From Victivallis sp. Marseille-Q1083 (GTDB lineage: Bacteria; Verrucomicrobiota; Lentisphaeria; Victivallales; Victivallaceae), in the NCBI RefSeq assembly GCF_903645315.1, contig NZ_CAHJXL010000001.1, forward strand, positions 1,416,001 to 1,480,000: a DNA stretch of 64,000 bases. The letters run 5' to 3'. Each line of letters opens with the position of its first letter. Position 1 is the stretch's first letter. The position numbers and the translations under genes were made by a program. The notes beneath the pieces were generated by a model. The model was not told where the DNA came from. It did no database searches and saw nothing but the letters and a program-made list of their open reading frames with translations. Shown here piece after piece: positions 46,692 to 56,131 of the stretch.

Positions 46692-48098
46692 TTACTGGAT
46701 CGCATTGCGGCCGCGAAGCCGGCCGCTCTTCAGGAAACCGTCATAATTGCGCATCGTCAGGTGCGATTCCATCTGGCTCATGGTGTCCAGCACCACACCG
46801 ACCATGATCAGCAAGCTGGTGCCGCCGAAGAAAGAGGCGACCAGGAAATCGATGCCGAAGATCGGCGTCGCCAGAATCATCGGGAACAAGGCCAGCGCCG
46901 TCAGGAACACCGCGCCGCCGAACGTCACCCGGGTCATCGTCTGATCGAGGAAATCGGCGGTCGGCTGCCCCGGACGGATACCGGGAATATAAGCGCCGTC
47001 GCGCTTCAGATTTTCAGAAATTTGAATCGGATTGAACTGACTGGCCACCCAGAAGTAAGAAAAGCCCATGATCAGCAAACCGTAAAGCACCATATATCCG
47101 GTCGAATGATAGCGGAACAGCGTTCCCAGCGAAAGGAAGAAATCACTGGCGCCGCTCCAGTCGCGCCCTTTGGTGAATTGCGCCAGACCGTTGAACAGCG
47201 GCCCCGGCACCATCATGATCGCACCGGCGAAAATGATCGGCATGACGTTGGCGAAATTGACCTTCAGCGGCATATAGGTGCTGCCGCCCATCACCTGTGT
47301 CCCGATCGTCTTGCGGACCATCTGGATCGGCACCCGCCGGTAGCCCTGCGTCAACAGAATCGTCGCCGCGGTAACCGCGATGAAAACGGCGAACAGCAAC
47401 AGCAACTGGACCGGTTTGAAGGTCGCACCGGACATCGTCTGTCCGGAGATGGTCATTTCCACCAACTGGGTGACCGCCTGCGGCATACGGGCGATGATGT
47501 TGATCGTGATGATGATCGACACGCCATTGCCGATACCGCGCTCGGTCACCTGTTCGCCGAGCCACATGAAGACCATCGTCGTCGCCGTCAGCACGATGAT
47601 CGTCATCAACATAAAGACTGTCTGGCTGCCGACATACAACGGCAAATGCGGTGACGGCAAACCGATCCGGGATGGATCGGCCATCGCCGCCGCGGCCAGA
47701 AAGCCCTGGAAAATACAGATCAGAACAGTGAGATAGCGGGTGTACTGATTGATTTTCTGGCGGCCGGATTCACCGTCTCTGGACATTTTTTCCAGCGACG
47801 GCAACACCGGCGTCAGCAACTGCATAATGATCGACGAGGTAATGTACGGCATGATACCGAGCGTCGCCACCGCGAACTGCTCGAGCGCACCCCCGGTGAA
47901 GAGGTTAACCATCGCCATGACGCCGCCGGAAGCGGCTTCCTGAGAAAAATTGGTCAGGTACTGATTCAAAGCACCCGAATTTACTCCCGGACACGGCAGA
48001 TTGGAAGCGACCCGCACCAGAACGATAATTCCGGCGGTGAACAGCAACCGCGACCGCAACTCCTTTACCTTAAACGCATTCACAAATGCAGCAAACAT
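46692..48098 (-). CDS. secY: protein translocase subunit SecY
   Basis: 468 residues with ten membrane helices, central pore of the Sec translocon. PCPGVNSGALNQYL lies near the first helix and GIMPYITSSIIMQLL is the family signature. GQKINQYTRYLTV and GIGNGVSIIITINII follow. Expressed with ribosomal proteins, as is usual. Confidence 0.97.
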   Translation of the reverse strand: MFAAFVNAFKVKELRSRLLFTAGIIVLVRVASNLPCPGVNSGALNQYLTNFSQEAASGGVMAMVNLFTGGALEQFAVATLGIMPYITSSIIMQLLTPVLPSLEKMSRDGESGRQKINQYTRYLTVLICIFQGFLAAAAMADPSRIGLPSPHLPLYVGSQTVFMLMTIIVLTATTMVFMWLGEQVTERGIGNGVSIIITINIIARMPQAVTQLVEMTISGQTMSGATFKPVQLLLLFAVFIAVTAATILLTQGYRRVPIQMVRKTIGTQVMGGSTYMPLKVNFANVMPIIFAGAIMMVPGPLFNGLAQFTKGRDWSGASDFFLSLGTLFRYHSTGYMVLYGLLIMGFSYFWVASQFNPIQISENLKRDGAYIPGIRPGQPTADFLDQTMTRVTFGGAVFLTALALFPMILATPIFGIDFLVASFFGGTSLLIMVGVVLDTMSQMESHLTMRNYDGFLKSGRLRGRNAIQ

Positions 48099-48117
48099 CG
48101 AATCCCCGCTTTTCTCT

Positions 48118-48561
48118 TTAGATCTGTTCGCAACTGCCGCCGGCCGCTTCGATTTTGGCTTTGGCGGCCGCCGAGAATTTATGTGCTTTTACCGTCAATG
48201 CTTTGGTGATTTCGCCGTTGGCGAGAATCTTGAGCATCCGGTCCGCTTTGCCCGGCAAACCTTTGGCGCTCAAAGCCTCGCTGTCGACCACTTCCCCGGC
48301 GGCGAAATGCTCATCCAGCACGCTCAAATTGACGATATTGTATTCGATATGGTCCGGGCTGTTGAAACCGCGCTTCGGCAGACGCCGGAACAGCGGAATC
48401 TGACCGCCTTCGAAAAACGGCCGGATCGAAGAACCGGTACGGGATTTCTGTCCCTTTTCGCCGCGGCCGCAGGTCCGGCCCAAGCCGGAACTGTCACCAC
48501 GCCCCACCCGCTTGCGCGGATGCCGGGAACCCGGCGTCGGAGCCAATTCATGTAACTTCAT
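48118..48561 (-). CDS. rplO: 50S ribosomal protein L15
   Basis: 147 residues, N-terminal HELAPTPGSRHPRKRVGRGDSSGLGRTCGRG is the flexible L15 tail that threads into 23S rRNA (cited in part only). It lies 18 bases after rpsE; rpmD (L30), normally between them, is absent. Confidence 0.97.
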   Translation of the reverse strand: MKLHELAPTPGSRHPRKRVGRGDSSGLGRTCGRGEKGQKSRTGSSIRPFFEGGQIPLFRRLPKRGFNSPDHIEYNIVNLSVLDEHFAAGEVVDSEALSAKGLPGKADRMLKILANGEITKALTVKAHKFSAAAKAKIEAAGGSCEQI

Positions 48562-48579
48562 TGTAAAAACCTTCCAAGC

Positions 48580-49089
48580 TTAAATCGTTTCCACGCCGCG
48601 CTTCGCCAGCACATCGTCCCGGCTGGACAGCGCCTCCAACGCCTTGAACGTCGCCTTGGCCACGTTCACCGAGTTGCTCGCGCCAAGCGATTTGGCCAGC
48701 ACGTCTTTGACGCCGGCCAGTTCCAGAATCGCCCGGACCGCGCCGCCGGCAATCAAACCGGTGCCGGCGCTCGCCGGCTTCAACAGCACCTTCGCGCCGC
48801 CGAATTTGACTTCCACCGCGTGCGGCAACGTCGCGCCGTGCATCGGCAGCGTCTTCAAATTGCGGCGGGCGCTTTCGCCGCCCTTGCGGATCGCGTCGGC
48901 CACTTCGTTGGCCTTGCCGTAACCGAAGCCGACTTTGCCGTTGCGGTCACCGACCACCACCAGCGCGCCGAAACTGAAGTTGCGGCCGCCTTTGACGACT
49001 TTGCTGCAGCGGTTGATGCTGATGACGCTTTCGCCGAGCTCGTTCTGAAAGACCTCATCCTGAGCTTTCATATTATCACGTTTCGCCAT
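48580..49089 (-). CDS. rpsE: 30S ribosomal protein S5
   Basis: 169 residues. [20 protein letters not shown] begins the double-stranded-RNA-binding domain; [15 protein letters not shown] and the [21 protein letters not shown] block are typical. Separated from rplR by 12 bases. Confidence 0.97.
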   Translation of the reverse strand: MAKRDNMKAQDEVFQNELGESVISINRCSKVVKGGRNFSFGALVVVGDRNGKVGFGYGKANEVADAIRKGGESARRNLKTLPMHGATLPHAVEVKFGGAKVLLKPASAGTGLIAGGAVRAILELAGVKDVLAKSLGASNSVNVAKATFKALEALSSRDDVLAKRGVETI

Positions 49090-49101
49090 TTCAAGCTCCT
49101 T

Positions 49102-49464
49102 CTAGAATTTCAGTCCGTTCGCTCTGGCGGCTTCGGCAATTGCCTTCACCCGGCCATGATACTGGAAACCGGAACGGTCGAAAACCACTTCGGTGACATT
49201 CGCCGCCAAAGCGCGTTCCGCCGCCATCTTGCCGAGCAGCGCGGCGCCGTCGAGGTTCGGACGGCCGTCGGCCGCCTTGAACGCCGCATCCAGTGTCGAA
49301 ACCGACGCCAGCGTCGCACCCTTGACGTCATCGATGAACTGGCAATAGATGTGATTGGTCGTCACGCTGACGCAGAAGCGCGGACGTTCCGCCGTGCCAG
49401 CGACCTTTTTACGGATGCGAAGATGCCGACGCATCCGTCTGTCTTTATTCGTAAATACAGCCAT
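49102..49464 (-). CDS. rplR: 50S ribosomal protein L18
   Basis: 120 residues. RMRRHLRIRKKVAGTAERPR, then FVSVTTNHIY-like (here FCVSVTTNHIYCQFID) and the C-terminal FDRSGFQYHGRVKAIAEAAR typical of L18, which binds 5S rRNA. Confidence 0.97.
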   Translation of the reverse strand: MAVFTNKDRRMRRHLRIRKKVAGTAERPRFCVSVTTNHIYCQFIDDVKGATLASVSTLDAAFKAADGRPNLDGAALLGKMAAERALAANVTEVVFDRSGFQYHGRVKAIAEAARANGLKF

Positions 49465-49482
49465 AAGTACTTTACCTCAACC

Positions 49483-50016
49483 TTAACCGACCGATTTGCC
49501 TTCTTTGAGCGTAATCTGCTCATCGACATAGCGAATGCCCTTGCCTTTGTACGGCTCCGGCTTGCGGAACCGACGGATGGTGGCGGCGGTTTCGCCGACC
49601 AACTGCTTGTCGGCTCCCTCGACGGTGATCTTGACGTTGTCGGCAACCGTCACTTTGACGCCGGCCGGCACATCGTAATTGATCACATGCGAATAGCCCA
49701 GGTTCAGCACCAGTTTGCTGCCGGATATCTGCGCTTTGTAACCGACGCCGATAATCTGCAGCTCCTTCTTGAACCCCTGGGAAACACCGATGACCATATT
49801 GTTGATCAGGCTGCGCGCCAAGCCCTGCATCGCGCTGGAAGTACGCGTGTCCTCCACCTGCGAAACCAGAACGTGTCCGTCCTTCATCTCCACCGCCACT
49901 TTCGGCGGCAGTGCGAGCTGGAGTTTCTCCTTGCCCGCGACCGTCACGGTCCCGTCGGCAATGGTCACTGTGACCCCCGCCGGCACCGGAATCGGTTTCT
50001 TACCTATACGAGACAT
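49483..50016 (-). CDS. rplF: 50S ribosomal protein L6
   Basis: 177 residues. MSRIGKKPIPVPAGV start, two repeated beta-alpha domains, and the C-terminal signature RKPEPYKGKGIRYVDE near the stop. Confidence 0.97.
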   Translation of the reverse strand: MSRIGKKPIPVPAGVTVTIADGTVTVAGKEKLQLALPPKVAVEMKDGHVLVSQVEDTRTSSAMQGLARSLINNMVIGVSQGFKKELQIIGVGYKAQISGSKLVLNLGYSHVINYDVPAGVKVTVADNVKITVEGADKQLVGETAATIRRFRKPEPYKGKGIRYVDEQITLKEGKSVG

Positions 50017-50042
50017 GTTTGTATTATCCTTACACTAAAAAA

Positions 50043-50438
50043 TTACCAGATATAACAGAGAATTTCTCCGCCGACATTCGCCAGCGCCGCCTCGCGGCCG
50101 GACAGAATGCCTTTCGGCGTGGACAAAATCACCGTTCCGAGCCCGTTGCGGACTTTCGGGATCTCCGTCGCGCCGCAGTAGGTCCGGCAGGAGGGTTTGC
50201 TGACGCGCGTCACCCCTTCGATAACCGGTTTATTCTTATAATATTTCAGGTCAATCGCCAATGTCTTCTTCACCCCGTCTTCGCTGACGGCATAATCGGC
50301 GATATACCCTTCCTGCTTCATCACCGCCGCAATCGCCACCTTCATCTTCGAGCTGGGCATTTCGACCTTTTTCAAGGCCGCCGCACCGGCGTTCCGGATT
50401 CGGGTGATCATATCGGCAATCGGGTCTTGCATACTCAT
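50043..50438 (-). CDS. rpsH: 30S ribosomal protein S8
   Basis: 131 residues. DPIADMITRIRNAG at the start and the C-terminal GLGTVILSTPKGILSGREA signature. In E. coli S8 represses this operon by binding an mRNA site; no such site was checked here. Confidence 0.97.
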   Translation of the reverse strand: MSMQDPIADMITRIRNAGAAALKKVEMPSSKMKVAIAAVMKQEGYIADYAVSEDGVKKTLAIDLKYYKNKPVIEGVTRVSKPSCRTYCGATEIPKVRNGLGTVILSTPKGILSGREAALANVGGEILCYIW

Positions 50439-50457
50439 CTTGTCACAACTCCTGTTC

Positions 50458-50643
50458 TTACCAGCTGGCCTTGGTTACGCCCGGAATTTTACCGCTGGAA
50501 GCCAGTTCTCTGAAGCAGATACGACAGAGCTGGAACTTGCGGATATAAGCACGGGCACGACCACAAGCCTTGCAGCGAGTGTATTCGCGAACTTTGAACT
50601 TGTTGGGGCGTTCGCTCTTTACAATCAAACTAATCTTCGCCAT
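50458..50643 (-). CDS. rpsZ: 30S ribosomal protein S14, zinc-binding short type
   Basis: 61 residues. [20 protein letters not shown] (split after 20) gives the CxxC...CxxC zinc site of the short (type Z) S14. Lies between rpsH and rplE. Confidence 0.96.
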   Translation of the reverse strand: MAKISLIVKSERPNKFKVREYTRCKACGRARAYIRKFQLCRICFRELASSGKIPGVTKASW

Positions 50644-50659
50644 CGTTTAAAGTCCTTCC

Positions 50660-51196
50660 TTATTCCGCAAACGGAACTTCCAACAGTTTGAGAAGCGCGC
50701 GCGCCTCGTCGTCGTTCTCCGCCGTCGTCACCATCGTGATGTTGACGCCGATCGGATACTTCAGCTTATCCGGATCCACTTCGGTGAAAACCGAGATGTC
50801 CTGGATACCGACGTTGTAGTTGCCGCGGCCATCGAAACCGCTCGAAGGAATACCGCGGAAGTCGCGAACGCGCGGCAGCGCATTGTGCACGAAACGATCC
50901 AGAAATTCATACATTCTGGCGCCGCGCAGCGTCACCATCACGCCGATCTGCATCCCGACGCGCAATTTAAAGTTCGAAACGTTCTTCCGGGCCTTGGTGA
51001 TCACCGGCATCTGGCCGGTCATCGCCGCGAGATGCTTCCTGGCTTCGCTGAAGGCATCGCGCTCCGCCGAGGATTTCATCCCGGTGGAGATGACGATCTT
51101 TTCCAGCTTCGGAATCTGCATGACGTTCTTCAATCCGAGCTGTGCCTGCAGCGCCGGACGAACTTCATCCCTGTACTTTTTGCTCATATCAGGCAT
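50660..51196 (-). CDS. rplE: 50S ribosomal protein L5
   Basis: 178 residues, ATG at 51196 with GGAG 9 bases upstream, one base after the L24 stop. MQIPKLEKIVISTGM, PVITKARKNVSNFKLR and GRGNYNVGIQDISVFTEVD are typical. Binds 5S rRNA. Confidence 0.97.
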   Translation of the reverse strand: MPDMSKKYRDEVRPALQAQLGLKNVMQIPKLEKIVISTGMKSSAERDAFSEARKHLAAMTGQMPVITKARKNVSNFKLRVGMQIGVMVTLRGARMYEFLDRFVHNALPRVRDFRGIPSSGFDGRGNYNVGIQDISVFTEVDPDKLKYPIGVNITMVTTAENDDEARALLKLLEVPFAE

Positions 51197-51197
51197 T

Positions 51198-51542
51198 TTA
51201 CTTCACTCCATTCGCTGCCGCTGCCGCGCGCGCCTGGCTCTTCTTGGCCTGGAGCGCCGCTTTCTTGTCCAGCTTGGCCTGTTTGGCTTCCGGCGTCAAC
51301 GTCACATTGGAGACATGAACCGAAACCGAACGCTCAATCATCCCGCCGGCAGTCTGATTCTTGCGGTTTTTCTTTACCGTGCGCATGCCGATTTTTTTGC
51401 GCTTTTCATCGTTGAGATCGGCCAATTTGAGCACCACCCGATCATTCTTGGTCAAAACCACTTCAACCGTGGCGCTCTCACCTTTCCATTTTCCGGCGTT
51501 GACCACGACGGCATCGCCTTTTTGGACGTGATACTTCTTCAT
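51198..51542 (-). CDS. rplX: 50S ribosomal protein L24
   Basis: 114 residues. KKYHVQKGDAVVVNAGKWKG is the KOW motif. GGMIERSVSVHVSNVTL follows. The C-terminal basic, Ala/Lys-rich tail is longer than in E. coli. Start touches the rplN stop. Confidence 0.96.
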   Translation of the reverse strand: MKKYHVQKGDAVVVNAGKWKGESATVEVVLTKNDRVVLKLADLNDEKRKKIGMRTVKKNRKNQTAGGMIERSVSVHVSNVTLTPEAKQAKLDKKAALQAKKSQARAAAAANGVK

Positions 51543-51907
51543 TACAATACCTCCGGCGCCAGAGAAATGATCTTCATGAAATCTTTTTCGCGCAATTCAC
51601 GAGCCACCGGTCCGAAGATACGCGTCCCGACCGGGTTCTTCTGGTTGTCGACGATCACCGCCGCGTTCTTGTCGAACCGCAGGTAGGAGCCGTCGGGACG
51701 ACGGATCTTGGCCGCAGTTCTGACGATCACCGCCTTGACGACCTGTCCTTTTTTCACACTGCCGTCCGGAATCGCTTCCGTCACCGCCGCCGTTACAATA
51801 TCGCCCACGCCGGCAAACGTCTTCGCCTGCCCGAGAACCGTGATGGCGACAATGCTTTTCGCTCCGGAGTTGTCAGCAACATCCAACTTAGTCTGCATTT
51901 GAATCAT
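51542..51907 (-). CDS. rplN: 50S ribosomal protein L14
   Basis: 121 residues. [19 protein letters not shown] at the start, [19 protein letters not shown] and [20 protein letters not shown] near the end are family hallmarks. Confidence 0.97.
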   Translation of the reverse strand: MIQMQTKLDVADNSGAKSIVAITVLGQAKTFAGVGDIVTAAVTEAIPDGSVKKGQVVKAVIVRTAAKIRRPDGSYLRFDKNAAVIVDNQKNPVGTRIFGPVARELREKDFMKIISLAPEVL

Positions 51908-51927
51908 AGTGCTACTCTCCCGCTCCG

Positions 51928-52206
51928 TTATTCCGCGGAACGACTGATGATTTCAACCAGACGCCAGCGTTTGTTCTTGCTCAACGGACGGGTTTCGACA
52001 ATCCGGACCGTATCGCCTTTTTTCGCTTCGTTCTGCTCATCGTGCGCGGTGAATTTCTTTCTGACCTTCACAACCTTCTTGTACAGCGGATGCGGGGTGC
52101 GGCGATGCACTTCGACGACGATCGTCTTGTTCTGCACATCGCTGGTCACCACGCCGACCCGCTCTTTGCGGTTGCCACGTTGATTGGTATTTTCAACTGC
52201 ACTCAT
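51928..52206 (-). CDS. rpsQ: 30S ribosomal protein S17
   Basis: 92 residues. [20 protein letters not shown], then [19 protein letters not shown] and [20 protein letters not shown], all typical. Confidence 0.96.
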   Translation of the reverse strand: MSAVENTNQRGNRKERVGVVTSDVQNKTIVVEVHRRTPHPLYKKVVKVRKKFTAHDEQNEAKKGDTVRIVETRPLSKNKRWRLVEIISRSAE

Positions 52207-52229
52207 TGCTAGTCAATCCTGTCTCTTGT

Positions 52230-52430
52230 TTAACCGTTCGCCTTGACGCTGCGAGCGGTCTGTTCGGTCATAATCCGAGCAATGTCGCGACGCACTTCCC
52301 GCATCCGGGCGGTTTTTTCCAACTGGCCGGTCCGGCTCTGAATCCGCAGCGTGAGCTTCTCGCGGAGCAGCTCATTCTTCTGGCTTTCCAGTTCCGCATC
52401 CGACATTTCGCGAATTTTATCGATTTTCAT
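52230..52430 (-). CDS. rpmC: 50S ribosomal protein L29
   Basis: 66 residues. MKIDKIREMSDAELESQKNE and REVRRDIARIMTEQ give the two-helix L29 fold. Between rplP and rpsQ as usual. Confidence 0.95.
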   Translation of the reverse strand: MKIDKIREMSDAELESQKNELLREKLTLRIQSRTGQLEKTARMREVRRDIARIMTEQTARSVKANG

Positions 52431-52446
52431 AGTTGTCCACCTTCAC

Positions 52447-52860
52447 TCACTGTTCCCGCGCCAGGAACTTGCAGCGCAACGAAAGCTTGTTCGCGGCACG
52501 GGCCATCGCTTCACGGGCCACCACTTCACTGCAGCCGGATACTTCGAACAATACCCGGCCCGGCTTCACCGGCGCCATCCAGCCTTCGACGTTACCTTTT
52601 CCCTTACCCATACGCACTTCCAGCGGCTTCTTGGTGAAGGGCTTGTAAGGAAACACCCGGATCCACACCTTGCCGCGGCGTTTCAGGTGACGGTTGATCG
52701 CAATACGGGCCGCTTCGATCTGGTTGTTCGTCAGAAAACCGCGCGTAACCGCCTGCAGAGCAAAATCACCAAAGTCAATCTTATTATTCTTAGTAGAAAG
52801 ACCAGCGTTACTTCCGCGCTGAACCTTTCTGTACTTTACTCTTTTTGGCATTAATGGCAT
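52447..52860 (-). CDS. rplP: 50S ribosomal protein L16
   Basis: 137 residues, ATG at 52860 with GGAGG 9 bases upstream. [13 protein letters not shown], then [10 protein letters not shown]-like (here [19 protein letters not shown]) and [16 protein letters not shown]. The start lies 53 bases inside the end of rpsC in another frame, an unusually long overlap for this pair. Confidence 0.96.
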   Translation of the reverse strand: MPLMPKRVKYRKVQRGSNAGLSTKNNKIDFGDFALQAVTRGFLTNNQIEAARIAINRHLKRRGKVWIRVFPYKPFTKKPLEVRMGKGKGNVEGWMAPVKPGRVLFEVSGCSEVVAREAMARAANKLSLRCKFLAREQ

Positions 52861-53500
52861 ATTCTTGATCCTCCGTTGCCTCTTTATGGCAAATCCATAC
52901 TTTCACACCAATCTTACCCGCGGTCGTGTTCGCTTCGGTAAAACCGTAGTCGATATTAGCCTTCAGCGTGTGCAGCGGCACACGTCCTTCCTTGTACTGC
53001 TCGCTGCGGGCCAGCTCCGCCCCGCCCAGCCGGCCGGCGCAGTGGATCTTGATCCCGTCGACGCCCATTTCCATGGCCGTCTGGATCGCCCGCTTCATCG
53101 CCCGGCGGAAACCGATACGGCGTTCCAACTGCAAAGCAATATTTTCCGACACCAGCTGCGCATTGACCTCCGCACGCTTGATTTCGGAGACATCGACGAA
53201 AACGTCCTTGCTGTCGGTCATCTTGGCAATTTCCTGCCGCAGATTGTCCAGCTCCGCGCCTTTTTTACCGATCAACAAACCCGGACGCGCCGCAAAAATC
53301 GTCACGCGCACCCGCGTCGTAGAACGTTCGATTTTCACCCGGGCGATCGCCGCCTGGGCAAATTTTCCCCGGATGTATTTCCGGATGGCCAAATCCTCAT
53401 GCAGCCACTTGCCGAATTGCTCCTTGCCGGCAAACCAGCGGGAGTCCCAATCCTTGGTCAGTGCTGTTCTCAATCCGATCGGATTAACTTTTTGTCCCAC
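52808..53500 (-). CDS. rpsC: 30S ribosomal protein S3
   Basis: 230 residues. [20 protein letters not shown] at the start, the KH-domain motif [18 protein letters not shown], and the C-terminal domain [20 protein letters not shown]. Overlaps rplP by 53 bases; the basic tail [12 protein letters not shown] is encoded in the overlap. Confidence 0.97.
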   Translation of the reverse strand: MGQKVNPIGLRTALTKDWDSRWFAGKEQFGKWLHEDLAIRKYIRGKFAQAAIARVKIERSTTRVRVTIFAARPGLLIGKKGAELDNLRQEIAKMTDSKDVFVDVSEIKRAEVNAQLVSENIALQLERRIGFRRAMKRAIQTAMEMGVDGIKIHCAGRLGGAELARSEQYKEGRVPLHTLKANIDYGFTEANTTAGKIGVKVWICHKEATEDQEYAINAKKSKVQKGSARK

Positions 53501-53515
53501 GATATAATCCCCTTA

Positions 53516-53848
53516 TTAGATATCAGCCAATACGATTTCCAGATGACTCGTTCTCTTACGGATTCTACCGGCGGAACCACGGGCCTTCGGACGAAAACGC
53601 TTGATCATCGGACCCGGATCGACCACGGCGCTCTTGACCCGCAGATCCTTCCGGTCCAATTCAAAGTTATTTTCCGCATTGGCCACGGCCGAACGCAACG
53701 TCCTGCCCAGCAGCTCTGCGGCTTTGCGCGGACTCAAGTCCAGGATCGCCAACGCTTCCACCACCGGTTTGCCTTGCACCAGCCGCGAAAGATGACGGGC
53801 CTTTTCCGGAGAAATCCGCACATTCTTCGTTAAAGCTCTAACTTCCAT
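53516..53848 (-). CDS. rplV: 50S ribosomal protein L22
   Basis: 110 residues. VRISPEKARHLSRLVQGKPV and KAAELLGRTLRSAVANAEN are typical; the loop reaching the exit tunnel is near RPKARGSAGRIRKRTSHLEI. It is the first ribosomal gene of the run; rpsJ to rpsS are not upstream of it. A coiled-coil gene precedes it by 12 bases. Confidence 0.97.
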   Translation of the reverse strand: MEVRALTKNVRISPEKARHLSRLVQGKPVVEALAILDLSPRKAAELLGRTLRSAVANAENNFELDRKDLRVKSAVVDPGPMIKRFRPKARGSAGRIRKRTSHLEIVLADI

Positions 53849-53860
53849 AACAGCTCTCTA

Positions 53861-54763
53861 CTACTCTCTCGTTTGATTTTCTAAATCAGTCACGACCTCC
53901 ATACCGGGAGCCAGGTCGTCGATATTGCCCGCTTCCACCACCGCCGCCGAAACGAACGGCCGGGTCGAAACAATTTTCAGCCGGACAGCCTCCTCCTTCC
54001 CGGAGGCTTTCAAGATCAATCCATTGAACGCACCATGAATCGATCCGACCGGCAGTACGACCACCTGGAGATCGCGATTCACCGCCAGTATCCGGCTTTT
54101 TTTCACCGAACGCTCCGCCAGATCGCGACCCGCCAACGCACTGAATTTGCGGGATTCGGTTTTCAGCGCATCCCGTTTCAGCCGCAGACCAGCAATCTCC
54201 TTGGCTTCCATCGGAAGTGCTTTCAAAACTGAATCCACTTCGTCGCAGAATTCGACCGACTTCAGCGCAAGGCTGACGCCGCTCTCCGCAATATCGTTCA
54301 GCATCCGCACCAACTGAACGAACCGCTCATCGGCCGCCGGCAACTTCCCTTTTGCCAATGCGCCCGCGATTCCCAGTTGCAGCTGCCGATATTCCGCATC
54401 CTGCTTTTGGAACTTATCTACAATTTCAACCATCTCCTGCTTCAGCAGGCTGTTTTCGGCACGCAGCGAACCGAGCTCCTGCTCCTGAACGCGCACCTTC
54501 TCCCGCAGGCTGTTCAACTCATCCAACTGGCGCGCCGCCGTCTCGAACTGAACAGCATCTTTCAGTTCCAGACGCACCGTCGCACCGGCCGGTTCCAGCG
54601 AACCGCCCACCGTTTCCGCCGCCGCGCGTCCCGCGGGAATCGACAACGGCAGAGTATATAAAATAAACACAATCAATGCGTTTGTCCAATTTTTCCCGGC
54701 AAATATTTGCCTTTTTTTTGGACAACGCACGATTTTCCAATACGGCTTTTGCCGTTTGTTCAT
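53861..54763 (-). CDS. secreted coiled-coil protein of unknown function heading the ribosomal run
   Basis: 300 residues from the ATG at 54763 (a TTG at 54784 is possible). N-terminal hydrophobic segment NALIVFILYTLPLSIPAG ends in a plausible signal-peptidase site (AAA-E). A heptad-rich stretch at about 75-135 (LDELNSLREKVRVQEQELGS, LRAENSLLKQEMVEIVDKFQ) suggests a coiled coil, followed by a mixed alpha/beta end. No family assigned. Only 12 bases before rplV, so it is probably on the same transcript, an odd partner for ribosomal genes. Confidence 0.65.
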   Translation of the reverse strand: MNKRQKPYWKIVRCPKKRQIFAGKNWTNALIVFILYTLPLSIPAGRAAAETVGGSLEPAGATVRLELKDAVQFETAARQLDELNSLREKVRVQEQELGSLRAENSLLKQEMVEIVDKFQKQDAEYRQLQLGIAGALAKGKLPAADERFVQLVRMLNDIAESGVSLALKSVEFCDEVDSVLKALPMEAKEIAGLRLKRDALKTESRKFSALAGRDLAERSVKKSRILAVNRDLQVVVLPVGSIHGAFNGLILKASGKEEAVRLKIVSTRPFVSAAVVEAGNIDDLAPGMEVVTDLENQTRE

Positions 54764-55116
54764 TTTTAACCCGTTTATATACAAGATTATATAAATAAAT
54801 AAACCTCTTGAACACTGAGTCAGATTTTATACTATAGCATTCTTTTTGTTTTTTTCATCCGCCGACCGGCATTTTTCCCGCTTTTTCCGCAATCGGCAAA
54901 CTGCTTCAAGACGAAACGGTTGTCACCGGTTTTACTTCGGGAAGTTTTTCTTTCGTCCGGCAATTTTTTCTCACGGAAGCGGCGCTTTACGGTTGTATTC
55001 CGCCGCCGAAGGTGTTATCGTTATTCATTGAACTTTCAAAGCGATGAAACGCCGAAAGCCATCCGGGAATTCCGGACGGCTTTCGGCGGCAACCCTCTGA
55101 ACAGGATCTGGCATTT
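54764..55116. other. 353-base divergent intergenic region
   Basis: Between the coiled-coil/ribosomal run and rbsK. The minus-strand stretch just before the coiled-coil gene has TATAGT (about 54833-54838) and TATAAT (about 54785-54790) as candidate -10 boxes without good -35 partners. The rbsK side has the hairpin at 55050-55088. No gene seen. Confidence 0.5.
55050..55088 (+). promoter_or_regulatory. long stable hairpin in the rbsK leader
   Basis: 17-base arms starting CGCCGAAAGCC and ending GGCTTTCGGCG, one mismatch, 5-base loop, ending 28 bases before the rbsK ATG. No T-run, so it is not a simple terminator. It may affect rbsK mRNA stability or translation, or insulate it from the divergent run. 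Confidence 0.5.
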
Positions 55117-55992
55117 ATGGAAAAAACAGTGGTAAATTTCGGTTCCCTCAACATCGATTACGTCTACGAAGTTCCCCATATGGTACAGCCGGGAGAAACC
55201 TTGCACAGCCGCCGCCGGCTGGTCGGTGCCGGCGGCAAAGGCGGCAACCAATCGATCGCGCTGGCCAAAGCCGGGGCAAAAGTCGCCCATGCCGGCAAAA
55301 TCGGTCCGGATGGAGCGCTGCTGCGCGAAACGCTGGAAAAGGCCGGCGTCAACACCGATTTGCTGTTCACCAGCGCCGGCGCCAGCGGCCATGCGATCAT
55401 CCAGGTGGATGCCGACGGCCAGAACTCCATCATTCTCTTCCCCGGCGCCAATTTCGAATTGACGGCAGCGGAGATCGACCGGGTCGTCGATGCGGCCTCC
55501 GGCGGCTTGTTGCTGCTGCAGAACGAGATCAACGCGCTGCCCGAAATTATGCGCAAAGCGCACGCCGCCGGCTGCCGGCTCGCCTTCAACTTCGCACCGT
55601 TTTCGCCGGAAGACGCCGGGGCATTGCCGCTGGAGCTGGTCGATTACCTGATCGTCAACGAAATCGAGGGAGCCGGGTTGAGCGGCGTCACGCCGCCGGA
55701 AGAAATTCTGGCCAAATTGTCCGGGCGCTTTCCGAATACAGTGATCATTCTGACCATCGGCAAGGATGGCGTCATCGCCCGGGAAAAGGAGCAAATCTGG
55801 CGGGAACCGGCCGTCGACGCCAAAGTGGTGGACACCACCTCGGCCGGCGACACCTTCATCGGTTATCTTTTGGCGGGCATACTGGAAGGCATGCCGCTGC
55901 CGGAAGCATTGAAGCTGGCCAGTCGGGCCTCGGCAATCACAGTCAGCCGGCCGGGCGCCGCAGACTCCATTCCACACCGCAGCGAATTATGA
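55117..55992 (+). CDS. rbsK: ribokinase (PfkB family)
   Basis: 291 residues. Phosphorylates ribose at O5. FGSLNIDYVYEVP, the signature GAGGKGGNQSIALAKAG (about 38-54), YLIVNEIEGAGL and the ATP/anion-hole block DTTSAGDTFIGYLLA with the catalytic Asp. Length is standard. No ribose transporter is near; other PfkB sugar kinases are possible, but the N-terminal signature fits ribokinase best. Confidence 0.88.
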   Translation: MEKTVVNFGSLNIDYVYEVPHMVQPGETLHSRRRLVGAGGKGGNQSIALAKAGAKVAHAGKIGPDGALLRETLEKAGVNTDLLFTSAGASGHAIIQVDADGQNSIILFPGANFELTAAEIDRVVDAASGGLLLLQNEINALPEIMRKAHAAGCRLAFNFAPFSPEDAGALPLELVDYLIVNEIEGAGLSGVTPPEEILAKLSGRFPNTVIILTIGKDGVIAREKEQIWREPAVDAKVVDTTSAGDTFIGYLLAGILEGMPLPEALKLASRASAITVSRPGAADSIPHRSEL

Positions 55993-56080
55993 TTTTACAG
56001 CATGGATAAGTTTTTTTTGCATCATACGGCCCGCATAACGGACATTCGTCCCGGAGGCCGGCGAACGAAACAAATTCAAA

Positions 56081-56131
56081 CAATAAAAAACCATCGCTCC
56101 GGGTACGACCCGGGGCGATGGTTTTTTATTG
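56081..56131 (+). terminator. 24-bp hairpin flanked by A and T runs, end of rbsK / start of repeat array
   Basis: CAATAAAAAACCATCGC...CCGGGT pairs with ACCCGG...GCGATGGTTTTTTATTG around the loop ACG, with one wobble pair. A bidirectional terminator in form. Its right arm is the start of the first 223-bp repeat unit. Confidence 0.8.

Noticed and set aside
55036-55977. 313-residue open frame antisense to rbsK
   Set aside because: Shadow of the ribokinase gene; no family features.
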